Source of the DNA: Clostridia bacterium
Lineage (GTDB): Bacteria > Bacillota > Clostridia > Oscillospirales > Acutalibacteraceae
Reading direction: 5' to 3'
DNA: 60,093 bases
Assembly: GCA_017624735.1 (NCBI GenBank)
Contig: JAGAMK010000025.1
Location: 1-60,093, forward strand
The position numbers and the translations under genes were made by a program. Positions 8,394 through 16,601 of this stretch are shown piece after piece. Each line of letters starts with the position of its first letter. Within the stretch, counting starts at the first letter, position 1. The notes under the pieces are model-generated. The model did not search any database, was not told the origin of the DNA, and saw only the letters and a program-made list of their open reading frames with translations.

Positions 8394-9365
8394 ATGTGTA
8401 CTTCAATTTCGTTTTTGACGAAAAATCACTATTTTGGCAGGAATCTTGATATGGAGTTTTCCTATGGGGAAAGGGTGATTATAACTCCACGCAAATACCA
8501 ATTGAAGTTTCGTATGGCAAAAGAGATAAAAGAACATTTTGCAATTATAGGCATGGGAATTGTTGAAGACGATTATCCACTTTATTATGACGCTACCAAC
8601 GAAAAAGGACTTTCAATGGCAGGGCTTAATTTTCCCGTTAGTACTGTTTATTATGAGAAAGTCAAGGATAAAAACAATATAGGTGCATTTGAATTGATTC
8701 CTTGTATATTAGGTCAATGTGCGTCAGTTAACGAGGCAAGAGATTTGCTGATGAACACAAATATTGTGGATTTGGATTTTAATGAAAAGTACAAAACCAC
8801 ACCATTGCATTGGATGATAAGCGACAAGGACTATTCGATTACACTTGAATGTGTTCAGGAGGGAATGCAGATTTATTATAACCCTGTTCATATTTTGACA
8901 AATAATCCCGAATTTCCAATGCAGATTTTTAATTTGAATAACTATATAAATCTTACACGAGAAGAACCTGAAACTCGTTTTGCCGAAGGCTTTGATTTGA
9001 ATAAATATAGCAAGGGAATGGGCGCTTTAGGTCTGCCTGGTGACCTGTCTTCAATGTCACGATTTGTAAGAGCATCTTTCACAAGATTAAATTCTATTTG
9101 TGGTGATAGTGAAAGTGAGAGCATTAGTCAGTTTTTCCACATTCTTGATTCAGTTTCACAAACACAAGGCTGTGTAAGGACAGAAAATGGCTTTGAAACA
9201 ACAATTTATTCATCTTGTTGTAATACCGATAAGGGAATATACTATTATACGACTTATGAAAACAGTCAGATTTCAGCGGTGAAATTACACAACGAAAATC
9301 TTGACAAAAAGGATTTAATAACTTATAATCTCAACACGGAACAACAAATAAAATATCATAATTAA
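8394..9365 (+). CDS. Choloylglycine hydrolase family enzyme (bile-salt-hydrolase-like)
   Basis: This is an Ntn hydrolase of the bile salt hydrolase/penicillin V acylase family, which hydrolyses linear amide bonds. Starting at the ATG at 8394 puts Cys at position 2, the autocatalytically exposed nucleophile; the GTG at 8385 would not. Other active-site residues are Arg16 and Asp19 (FGRNLDMEF), Asn in LTNNPEFP and Arg in SMSRFVRASF. The string GLPGDLSSMSRFVRASF is close to true bile salt hydrolases. No signal peptide is seen, as usual in Gram-positive members. The 323-residue length fits. Activity on bile salts rather than penicillin V or acyl-homoserine lactones is inferred. Confidence 0.88.
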   Translation: MCTSISFLTKNHYFGRNLDMEFSYGERVIITPRKYQLKFRMAKEIKEHFAIIGMGIVEDDYPLYYDATNEKGLSMAGLNFPVSTVYYEKVKDKNNIGAFELIPCILGQCASVNEARDLLMNTNIVDLDFNEKYKTTPLHWMISDKDYSITLECVQEGMQIYYNPVHILTNNPEFPMQIFNLNNYINLTREEPETRFAEGFDLNKYSKGMGALGLPGDLSSMSRFVRASFTRLNSICGDSESESISQFFHILDSVSQTQGCVRTENGFETTIYSSCCNTDKGIYYYTTYENSQISAVKLHNENLDKKDLITYNLNTEQQIKYHN

Positions 9366-9372
9366 ACAATTA

Positions 9373-9403
9373 ACTGCCACCGGGTAGTGAGATGCAAAGC
9401 ATC
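9373..9403 (+). promoter_or_regulatory. Tandem hairpins in the pnuC leader
   Basis: ACTGCC (9373-9378) pairs with GGTAGT (9383-9388), and GATGC (9391-9395) pairs with GCATC (9399-9403). The second hairpin shares GCATC with the base of the following terminator stem, so the two cannot form together. This is the layout of an attenuator. I cannot match it to a named riboswitch. Confidence 0.5.
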
Positions 9404-9456
9404 CGCTTAATACATCATTAGGTCTTTGAAGATGTATTAGTGGATGTTATTTTTTT
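9400..9456 (+). terminator. Intrinsic terminator immediately before the pnuC ribosome site
   Basis: CATCC (9400-9404) plus TAATACATC (9408-9416) pair with GATGTATTAGTGGATG (9431-9446), followed by TTATTTTTTT. The T run abuts the GAGG ribosome site at 9457, leaving no room for a promoter, so pnuC must be read through it or be transcribed from within it. Confidence 0.75.
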
Positions 9457-9466
9457 GAGGTAATGT

Positions 9467-10156
9467 ATGAAAAGGTTATTAAATTATTTTACAAAATTTG
9501 AAAAAGGGTTATGGATATCATCCGTTTTGTTGATTTTTGTTTCTTTTGTAATTTTTGATAGAGAAAATTATTTAACACTTTTCGCATCAATTCTTGGAGC
9601 AACATTTTTAATATTTAACGCAAAAGGTAATCCCATCGGACAATTTTTAACAATAGTTTTCAGCATCCTTTACGGAGTAATCTCCTACGGTTTTTCTTAT
9701 TATGGTGAAATGATAACCTATTTAGGAATGACAATGCCAATGGCTTTTCTTGCGTTGGTTTCGTGGCTTAAAAACCCCTATGGAAACAATAGGGCAGAGG
9801 TAAAAGTGAACAGAATATCAAAAATTGAAACTGTGTTTATGTTTTTGTTGACGGCAATTGTTACATTGATATTTTATTATATATTAAGATTTTTCCACAC
9901 CGCAAATTTAATCCCAAGTACGGTGTCAGTTACAACCAGTTTTTTAGCAGTTTACCTTACTTTTAGAAGAAGTCCGTATTTTGCCTTGGCTTATGCGTTG
10001 AACGATTTAGTGTTAATAGTTCTTTGGACTATGGCATCCATGACGGATGTTTCATATTTGTCTGTTGTAATCTGTTTTATTGTCTTTTTCGTTAATGATA
10101 TGTATGGATTTATCAGTTGGAAACAAATGGAGAAAAGACAAAAAGAAAATATATAA
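9467..10156 (+). CDS. pnuC: PnuC-family nicotinamide riboside transporter
   Basis: This 229-residue membrane protein has about seven hydrophobic segments and the PnuC pattern: GNPIGQFLTIVFSILYGVISY, then YGEMITYLGMTMPMAFLALVSWLKNPY near residues 80-110, and a tryptophan-rich C-terminal helix ending NDMYGFISWKQM. Family members carry nicotinamide riboside across the membrane by facilitated diffusion, trapped by phosphorylation, and feed NAD synthesis. The ATG follows GAGGTAATGT. The leader contains an apparent attenuator. Related PnuT proteins carry thiamine, so the substrate is not fully settled, though no thiamine riboswitch stands before this gene. Confidence 0.9.
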   Translation: MKRLLNYFTKFEKGLWISSVLLIFVSFVIFDRENYLTLFASILGATFLIFNAKGNPIGQFLTIVFSILYGVISYGFSYYGEMITYLGMTMPMAFLALVSWLKNPYGNNRAEVKVNRISKIETVFMFLLTAIVTLIFYYILRFFHTANLIPSTVSVTTSFLAVYLTFRRSPYFALAYALNDLVLIVLWTMASMTDVSYLSVVICFIVFFVNDMYGFISWKQMEKRQKENI

Positions 10157-10161
10157 AACGA

Positions 10162-10198
10162 ACCGATGCTACAATTAGTAACATCGGTAATTTATTTC
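10162..10198. terminator. Weak bidirectional terminator
   Basis: ACCGATG (10162-10168) pairs with CATCGGT (10182-10188), extended by TAC/GTA, and is followed by an A/T-rich stretch. It lies between convergent pnuC and the lipoprotein gene. Confidence 0.55.
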
Positions 10199-10519
10199 TT
10201 ATCTGTTTCCGTTCATCGCATTGCCTACACCATTAGCAATATCCGATGCAGCCTCTCCTGCACCGTTAAGAAGGTCAGAAGCAGCTTCTCCTACACCATC
10301 TGCAGCATCACCGATAGCATTTCCTGCATTACCCATGTTGTTTTTTTGAGTATTGCTTTCGTTATTGTTTGTATTGTTTTGGTTATTGTTTGTTGTACTC
10401 TCTGTTGTGTTCGCCTTGTCATTTTCTGTTATTTTCCCATCATCAACATTGTTGCATCCGGTTAAAAACAAACATGTGATAAGTGTTACAACTAAAGTAA
10501 CTATAATAGCTTTTTTCAT
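10199..10519 (-). CDS. Small lipoprotein with Gly/Ala repeats
   Basis: This 106-residue product has a lipoprotein signal (hydrophobic helix ending LFLTGC, acylated Cys at residue 22). An Asn/Thr-rich linker of about 30 residues follows, then a C-terminal half made of near-repeats of 11 residues (GEAASDLLNGA, GEAASDIANGV) within a longer Gly/Ala/Asp pattern that would form an amphipathic helix. The ATG follows GGAGGAAAG. I do not recognise a family. It lies downstream of ypeB on the same strand with about 60 bases between, so the two may be co-transcribed, which would point to a spore-envelope role, but this is only inference. Confidence 0.75.
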   Translation of the reverse strand: MKKAIIVTLVVTLITCLFLTGCNNVDDGKITENDKANTTESTTNNNQNNTNNNESNTQKNNMGNAGNAIGDAADGVGEAASDLLNGAGEAASDIANGVGNAMNGNR

Positions 10520-10577
10520 AATCTTTCCTCCTGATTATTCTTGTGTTCATATTATTTGATTAAATTAAAATAATATT

Positions 10578-11927
10578 CTATTTAGTTAAAATTCCACCAT
10601 CACTATAAAGAAGAACTAAAATATTATTTTCCATTCCTGTTTCACAATCAATGTAAATCAGAAATTCACGTGAGTTTTCATCTTTACAATGAATTTCATA
10701 GCATAATTGCTCAGTTTTCCATTCCGTTGGTATAACACAAATCTGTGTATCCATAACTTGAAGTTGGTTGTTTATTACATTTTTCGCTTGTTCTAATGAT
10801 ATTTTAGGAGATAAATTGCTTCTTGTTGTGTGGTTAGAGATATAGCCTGTTGCATCAAAAGAAAGTACATCACCATTTTCAAGACTTACACTTACTTTAA
10901 TTAAGTCGGGATACATCACAACATCATTCTGAGTTGATGCGAAGTTGATTGTACATATCCCATCTTCGGTAAAGTAATAACTTTCTTTCATGTTTTTGTA
11001 GCCCAATTTATCAAGATAACTTTTTGCTTTTTCTATAACATCATTATGTTTAAGTTGAACTTCTCCGGCAAACTGGGAACTAATCATATAGCAAGGTTTA
11101 CCACCTTGTTTTGTGATTGCAACTGTGCAGTTTTCTCCCTGAAAAACATAGCAGGGGATATTACCATCTTCGTTATAAGCATAACGTAAACTGTCTTTTT
11201 CATTAACGCATATTTTCTTTGCTATTTCTAATGCTTCATCTTTGGAAATGTTGCTTTGTCCACTTAAAAACTTTGCCTCACCTTGTAAAAGATGGTCGGA
11301 AAAAGGTCCGTCATAAATAAGCGTGGGGACATCCGTTAATGCTTGTTCTGTATCGTCCATACCATCAGCAAAAGATTTTGTATCTTCATTTCCGCTTAGT
11401 GAAAGCGTTGATTTTATTTCTTCAAAAGAATATGTGCCATTTTGTATTTCGTGGCAGATTTTATTTATATCTTCTGTCAAGGCATTACAGAAATTATAAA
11501 GATTTTGTAATTGTTCTCTTTCTTTGTCAGTAAGTGTTTCGCCGGATGCTGTTTTGCGCTCCAAAGCCATAACAAACTCACCAATTTGTGATAAGAACTT
11601 ATAGGTGTTACTTACCATACTTTCGCTTGTGGGTAACAACGAAAGATTTGACTTTGCCCCGGATGCTTCACGCCATAATTCTGTCGATAATTTTGAAAGC
11701 ATAGTAGGGGTGGTAACATAGATTGTCTTTTCCAAATTTGTGGAAATATTATTAAGGTTTTCATCAAGAGCAATAAGTGCCATTTGCTTTGTGATGAGAG
11801 CCTCTTGTTTATATCTGTTTGCCTTGATGGTCTGACTTATACTTGTAATACCAAGTACAATGATTATTGCAGAAACAAAAAGGGCGATTCTTGCTTTTTG
11901 GCGGGTAGAAAAGGGCTTTTTTTCCAT
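10578..11927 (-). CDS. ypeB: Spore germination protein YpeB
   Basis: The 449-residue product has one N-terminal membrane helix (about residues 12-32), a coiled-coil-rich region to about 200, and PepSY-type repeats in the C-terminal half (for example SKDEALEIAKKI and SLEQAKNVINNQL). This is the layout of YpeB, which in Bacillus holds and stabilises the cortex-lytic enzyme SleB in the forespore until germination. In most spore formers sleB is the adjacent gene; none is found anywhere in this window, so the partner is either elsewhere or a different hydrolase. The ATG follows AAAGGAATG. Confidence 0.88.
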   Translation of the reverse strand: MEKKPFSTRQKARIALFVSAIIIVLGITSISQTIKANRYKQEALITKQMALIALDENLNNISTNLEKTIYVTTPTMLSKLSTELWREASGAKSNLSLLPTSESMVSNTYKFLSQIGEFVMALERKTASGETLTDKEREQLQNLYNFCNALTEDINKICHEIQNGTYSFEEIKSTLSLSGNEDTKSFADGMDDTEQALTDVPTLIYDGPFSDHLLQGEAKFLSGQSNISKDEALEIAKKICVNEKDSLRYAYNEDGNIPCYVFQGENCTVAITKQGGKPCYMISSQFAGEVQLKHNDVIEKAKSYLDKLGYKNMKESYYFTEDGICTINFASTQNDVVMYPDLIKVSVSLENGDVLSFDATGYISNHTTRSNLSPKISLEQAKNVINNQLQVMDTQICVIPTEWKTEQLCYEIHCKDENSREFLIYIDCETGMENNILVLLYSDGGILTK

Positions 11928-12007
11928 ATTTATTCATTCCTTTAATGATTTGGAAATATTGTTTACAAAAAATTCAAAAATATACGAAAAAAATATGCAA
12001 ATTATGT

Positions 12008-12036
12008 TTGCCAAATGGCCATATATGTAGTATAAT
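12008..12036 (+). promoter_or_regulatory. Promoter for the cysteine desulfurase operon
   Basis: TTGCCA (12008-12013) and TATAAT (12031-12036) are 17 bases apart. The -35 box overlaps an inverted repeat, GCCA-AA-TGGC, that could be an operator. Confidence 0.6.
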
Positions 12037-12072
12037 TATTGTGATTAAATATGCAAAATGGGGGAAGATTTT

Positions 12073-13200
12073 GTGTCTGTTTATCTTGATAATAGCGCAA
12101 CAACAAAACCATGTGAAAAAGCCGTAAAAAAAGCGCTTGAAATGATGAACGAAAACTTTGGTAATCCTTCATCTTTGCACTTTTGTGGATATAATGCAAA
12201 AAAGGAACTTGATAGTGCAAGACACACCATTTCTACATTTCTATGGTGTGAAGATAACGAAGTGTTTTTTACATCAAGCGGTACGATTGCAAACCACACA
12301 GCAATTCTTGGTGCAACAAAAGCCAAACGACGTGAAGGTAAAAAAGTCATTACAACATTACTTGAACATCCAAGCGTTTTAAAGCATTATGAAACACTCG
12401 CTGAACAAGGTTATGATGTTGTATATCTAAAACCTGATAGTAATGGTAAAATTAACCTCCACGAACTCTCAAATGCCGTTGATGAAAATACAGTTTTAGT
12501 CAGTGTAATGGCTGTTAACAATGAGGTTGGTTCTATTCAGGAAATCTCAAAAATTAAAGGTATAATCAAGGAGAAAAAGTCAAAGGCATATTTTCATTGT
12601 GACGCTGTTCAGGCATTTGGAAAAATTTTGCTTAAACCCAAAAAACTTGGTATTGACCTTATGAGTATCAGCGCTCATAAAATCCATGGCATTAAAGGTG
12701 CAGGTGCCTTGTTTGTAAATAACAGCATTCGTATTTTGCCAAGTATCGTTGGTGGCGGACAGGAAAGCGGTCTTGTTTCAGGAACCGAGGCGATGCCTGC
12801 AATCTGTGCCTTTGCAGAAGCAGTAAATGATATTGGTAATGTTATGAAAAACCTTGATTATGTTGCATCTGTCAAGGATTACTTTGTGAATAAGATAGCC
12901 GATATTGACAATGTAAAAATCAATTCACCAAGTGATGCTCTGCCATATATTATTAATATTTCAGTTGAAGGGGTTCCATCACAGGTTATGCTTAATTCAC
13001 TCTCATCAATGGGAATTTGTGTTTCTGCAGGTTCTGCTTGTGCAAAAGGTCATAGAAGTGATGTGCTTACTGCAATGGGAGTTTCACCAAAAGGTATTGA
13101 CAGTGCTATTCGTATCAGTTTGTCAAAAAATACCACAGAAAATGATATGAATTTGTTGTATAATGGAATAGTTGATACTATAAATCGTGTTAGGAGATAA
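12073..13200 (+). CDS. Cysteine desulfurase (NifS/IscS family) paired with ThiI
   Basis: This PLP enzyme takes sulfur from cysteine as a persulfide. Visible features are the N-terminal YLDNSATT, the PLP-binding Lys in SAHKIHGIKGAG, the cofactor-contacting His in HCDAVQ, and the persulfide Cys in the flexible loop SAGSACAKGH. The next gene is thiI with only two bases between, matching the Bacillus NifZ-ThiI pair that makes 4-thiouridine in tRNA, so this is probably a dedicated sulfur donor rather than the general Fe-S enzyme. I place the start at the GTG (12073), well spaced from GGGGGAAG; an ATG at 12058 lies upstream of that site. Length is 375 residues. Confidence 0.93.
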   Translation: MSVYLDNSATTKPCEKAVKKALEMMNENFGNPSSLHFCGYNAKKELDSARHTISTFLWCEDNEVFFTSSGTIANHTAILGATKAKRREGKKVITTLLEHPSVLKHYETLAEQGYDVVYLKPDSNGKINLHELSNAVDENTVLVSVMAVNNEVGSIQEISKIKGIIKEKKSKAYFHCDAVQAFGKILLKPKKLGIDLMSISAHKIHGIKGAGALFVNNSIRILPSIVGGGQESGLVSGTEAMPAICAFAEAVNDIGNVMKNLDYVASVKDYFVNKIADIDNVKINSPSDALPYIINISVEGVPSQVMLNSLSSMGICVSAGSACAKGHRSDVLTAMGVSPKGIDSAIRISLSKNTTENDMNLLYNGIVDTINRVRR

Positions 13201-13202
13201 TG

Positions 13203-14375
13203 ATGAAAGAAATCATACTTATTAAGAACGGTGAGTTGGCACTTAAAGGTCTTAACCGTTCAACATTTGAAGATATTTTAATAAAGAATATCCGAAAGAG
13301 AATTAAACCCCTCGGTGAGTTCGAGTATAGAAAAGAGCAATCTACAATTTCTGTTGTTCCAATGGAAGATTACATAGACATGGACGAAGTCAGCGACAGA
13401 ATAAGCCGAGTTTTTGGTATCGCTGCTTATTCAAGAGCTTTGCAGGTTGAAAAAGATATGTCAGTTATTCTCAAAAACGCACCTGACTATCTTGCAGAGC
13501 AATTAAAAGAAGCGAAAACATTTAAGGTTGAAGGAAAACGTTCAGATAAAAAGTTCCCATTAAAATCACCGGAGATTTCCGCTGAAGTTGGCGGAGCAAT
13601 TTTAAGTAAGTTTCCACACCTTAAAGTTGATGTGAAAAATCCTGATATCCTTGTAACTATTGAAATTAGAGAAAAATTTGCTTTTATCCGTGGTAATCAG
13701 ACAAAGGGTGCAGGTGGTATGCCAACAGGTACAGCAGGTAAATCTGCAATCCTTATTTCGGGTGGTATAGATAGTCCCGTTGCTGCATATATGATGGCTA
13801 AACGTGGTCTTGTACTTAATGCAATTCACTTTGCATCACCACCTTATACATCACCACAAGCCGAAGAAAAGGTTCATAATCTTCTTCGCAAGGTTTCAAA
13901 GTATAGTGGAAATATTTGTTTGTTTACAGTTGGATTTACCGAAATTCAGGAGGAAATCAGAGATAAATGTCCTGAAGATTTGTTTACACTTATTATGCGT
14001 CGTTTCATGATGAGAATATCACAACGAATAGCAGAAAAAGAAGATTGTAAAGCACTCATCACAGGCGAAAGTCTTGGTCAGGTTGCAAGCCAGACTCTGA
14101 ATGCACTTGCTTGTACAGATGCAGTTTGTGAAATGCCAGTTTTCAGACCATTGATTGGTCTTGATAAAGATGAAATTATTAAAGTTTCAAGAAAAATTGA
14201 TACTTTTGATATTTCAATAGAGCCTTATGAAGATTGTTGTACAGTGTTTACACCAAAACACCCAAAAACAAAACCGCAAATCTCAATTATTGAAGCTGCT
14301 GAACAAGCGCTTGATATTGATGGTTTGATTGATAGGGCAATAGATAACACAAAGATAATGAATATATGTTTTTAA
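13203..14375 (+). CDS. thiI: tRNA 4-thiouridine synthetase ThiI
   Basis: The 390-residue enzyme adenylates U8 of tRNA and replaces its oxygen with sulfur. It has an N-terminal ferredoxin-like and THUMP region (about 1-165, with IRGNQTKGAGGMPTG at its end) and a PP-loop ATP site LISGGIDSPVAAYM near residue 180. A CCTVF motif near residue 342 supplies a conserved cysteine. It lacks the C-terminal rhodanese domain of the E. coli protein, as usual in Firmicutes, so it must take persulfide directly from the adjacent desulfurase. AGGAG fits the ATG at 13203 better than the overlapping ATG at 13200. Confidence 0.95.
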   Translation: MKEIILIKNGELALKGLNRSTFEDILIKNIRKRIKPLGEFEYRKEQSTISVVPMEDYIDMDEVSDRISRVFGIAAYSRALQVEKDMSVILKNAPDYLAEQLKEAKTFKVEGKRSDKKFPLKSPEISAEVGGAILSKFPHLKVDVKNPDILVTIEIREKFAFIRGNQTKGAGGMPTGTAGKSAILISGGIDSPVAAYMMAKRGLVLNAIHFASPPYTSPQAEEKVHNLLRKVSKYSGNICLFTVGFTEIQEEIRDKCPEDLFTLIMRRFMMRISQRIAEKEDCKALITGESLGQVASQTLNALACTDAVCEMPVFRPLIGLDKDEIIKVSRKIDTFDISIEPYEDCCTVFTPKHPKTKPQISIIEAAEQALDIDGLIDRAIDNTKIMNICF

Positions 14376-14396
14376 TTTAATTAGTAGGTGAAATTG

Positions 14397-15332
14397 ATGG
14401 AAGATAATAAAAAGAAAGTTATAAAAATAGTAATATTAGTAATCTGCATCGTTGTTTTTCTTGTTTCAGCAGGATTTATAGGATGGCATTTTTACGAGAA
14501 TTATAAAAATAATCAAAATCTTGATGATTTGCGAGAACAAATAACAGAACCAACAACACTTGAAGATATTATAATTGAGGAACCCAAACCTGATTATTCA
14601 GATGTTCTTGCAAAAAACGATGAAACAGTTGGTTGGATAACTATCCCTGGCACACGTATTAATCATCCGGTATTACAACATCCGGATGATGCTAATCATT
14701 CAGTAAATGAAAACTATTATTTAAAGCATACTTTTGAGAAAACATACTCAATTTACGGCGCAATTTATATGGACTATCGTAATGATGCAGTTGACCTTGA
14801 TTCAAATACAATTATTCATGGTCATAATGGTTATAACGGTACAAATTTCTCTGACCTTGCTGAGTATGATAGTTTTGAATTCTATAAGGAACATCCGGTT
14901 ATTGAGTTCAATACTCTTGAAAAATATTATAAGTGGAAAATATACGCAGTATTTATCACAAATGCTAGTGCAAAAGATGATAATGGTTATGTATTCAATT
15001 ACGTTTATCCGTATCTTGAAGGTGAAAACTTTGATGACTTTATAAAAGAAGTAGATAAACGTTCACTTTATAATACAGGTGTTGATATTCAAAGAGGAGA
15101 TAAACTTCTTACCCTTTCAACTTGTTGCAGAAATCTTGATATCACATCAAAACACGAGAATGTAAGAATTGTTGTTCTTGCTCGTGCAGTAAGATATGGT
15201 GAAGATGAAACAGTTGATGTTTCAAAAGCATTTGTTAATGAAAATCCAAAGTATCCACAACTTTATTATAGAAAACACGGATTAACTAATCCATATAAGA
15301 ATGATGAACGTTGGTATCCGGAGGAGGGATAA
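14397..15332 (+). CDS. Class B sortase, first of a tandem pair
   Basis: The 311-residue protein has an N-terminal membrane anchor (about residues 8-32) and a sortase barrel. The catalytic His is in IIHGHNGYNG, Cys in TLSTCCRN and Arg in VRIVVLARAVR. The helix-bearing layout between the strands and the TLSTC motif point to class B, whose members fix secreted proteins to peptidoglycan or link pilus subunits. No LPxTG- or NPxTN-like substrate is found nearby. The C terminus ends NPKYPQ and TNPYKN, a tail also found in the next sortase, which suggests duplication. The ATG at 14397 follows AGGTG. Confidence 0.9.
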   Translation: MEDNKKKVIKIVILVICIVVFLVSAGFIGWHFYENYKNNQNLDDLREQITEPTTLEDIIIEEPKPDYSDVLAKNDETVGWITIPGTRINHPVLQHPDDANHSVNENYYLKHTFEKTYSIYGAIYMDYRNDAVDLDSNTIIHGHNGYNGTNFSDLAEYDSFEFYKEHPVIEFNTLEKYYKWKIYAVFITNASAKDDNGYVFNYVYPYLEGENFDDFIKEVDKRSLYNTGVDIQRGDKLLTLSTCCRNLDITSKHENVRIVVLARAVRYGEDETVDVSKAFVNENPKYPQLYYRKHGLTNPYKNDERWYPEEG

Positions 15333-15338
15333 TCTCGA

Positions 15339-16568
15339 ATGGAAAATAAAGAAAAAAACAATGAGAATTTGTCTTTTGATGATTTGAAAAAACAGTTGGG
15401 AATGGCAGAATCTGATGTAAAAGAGAATAAACCAGTTACAAAGCCAACTCCTGCAAAAACAAAAGTAAATATAGACAATGATGATGGATTTGTTGATATA
15501 ACAGCACAGTTTGTTAACACAGAGGAAGAGGAACCTGAACAGAAAGTTGAAAAGCCTGTTGAAGCACCAAAGCCCCCGGTTAAAAAACGTGTAAAAACAT
15601 TTAACGAGATTTTTTCAGATGCCTTTAAGGCTGTTATTCCTACAAAAAGCGATAGCGCAAAGGAAAAAATGAGAAAAGTAGTTATGGATATTTCTATAAT
15701 TGCTATTGTTTGTTGTGTGTTTGCTTTTATTGATTACTTTGGAGAGTATCGCACTCAGGTAAACATCCGTGATGAGCTTAAGGGACAGATTATTAGTACG
15801 GATGGAATGAATGATAACCAATACAATGAAGCATGGAAAGACCTTTATGCAAAGTTCCCCAATATGAACTTTCCTACCGGAATGAAAGCAGATTATGCGT
15901 ATCTTTACGCTGCAAATCAGGACTTCGTTGGTTGGTTGAAGATAGATAATACAAGTCTTGACATACAAGTTGTTCAAAGTAAGGATAATGATTATTATCT
16001 TAAACGTGATTTCTATAAAAATTCAAACAGATATGGCTGTCCGTTTATGGATTATAAGAACAATTCAAAAGAGCTTGATGACAACACATTGATATATGGA
16101 CATCACATGAGTGATGGAAGCTTGTTCGCTAATCTTGACGGTTATAAAACGCTGGAAGGATATAAAAAGTCACCAATAATCAATTTTAGTACTTTGTATC
16201 AGGATTATCAGTTTAAAGTTTTTGCTGTATTTATTTCAACTTCAAGTCCTTCAACTGATAATGGCTTTAATTATATGATTACAGATTTTGCATCAGATGA
16301 AAAGTTTAATAGTTTCATCAATGAGGTAAGACTTAGAAGTATAATTAATACAAATGTAACAGTTAATGCCAACGATAAAATTATAACTCTTGCAACATGC
16401 TCACATGAATTTGATGATGCAAGACTTGTAATAATGGGTAGATTAGTTCGTGAAAACGAAAACGCAGCTGTCGATGTTGATGGAGCAACTCTTAATCCAC
16501 AACCAAAATATCCACAGGCATGGTATGATAAGAAGGGTAAAGATAACCCTTATGCTAATAATATTTAA
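15339..16568 (+). CDS. Class B sortase, second of a tandem pair, with long N-terminal region
   Basis: The 409-residue product has a charged, Pro/Lys-rich cytoplasmic N terminus of about 110 residues, a membrane helix (VVMDISIIAIVCCVFAFIDY) and a class B sortase domain. The catalytic His is in LIYGHHMSDGS, Cys in TLATCSHE and Arg in ARLVIMGRLVR. It begins six bases after the first sortase, with GGAGG upstream, and shares the C-terminal tail (PKYPQAWY, DNPYANN). The long cytoplasmic region sets it apart from the first copy and could be a regulatory or docking segment. Separate substrates or a two-step linkage are possible; nothing here decides. Confidence 0.9.
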   Translation: MENKEKNNENLSFDDLKKQLGMAESDVKENKPVTKPTPAKTKVNIDNDDGFVDITAQFVNTEEEEPEQKVEKPVEAPKPPVKKRVKTFNEIFSDAFKAVIPTKSDSAKEKMRKVVMDISIIAIVCCVFAFIDYFGEYRTQVNIRDELKGQIISTDGMNDNQYNEAWKDLYAKFPNMNFPTGMKADYAYLYAANQDFVGWLKIDNTSLDIQVVQSKDNDYYLKRDFYKNSNRYGCPFMDYKNNSKELDDNTLIYGHHMSDGSLFANLDGYKTLEGYKKSPIINFSTLYQDYQFKVFAVFISTSSPSTDNGFNYMITDFASDEKFNSFINEVRLRSIINTNVTVNANDKIITLATCSHEFDDARLVIMGRLVRENENAAVDVDGATLNPQPKYPQAWYDKKGKDNPYANNI

Positions 16569-16601
16569 TCAAAAATCGGGATAAAGAGAGGTATGTGCAT
16601 A

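Noticed and set aside
9366-9466. preQ1, THF or TPP riboswitch before pnuC
   Set aside because: The required core sequences of these classes were looked for and are absent, so only a generic attenuator is claimed.
10166-10559. Plus-strand frames opposite the small lipoprotein gene
   Set aside because: They are antisense to a gene with a lipobox and strong ribosome site, and their Cys/Val/Ile-rich composition is that of an antisense artefact.
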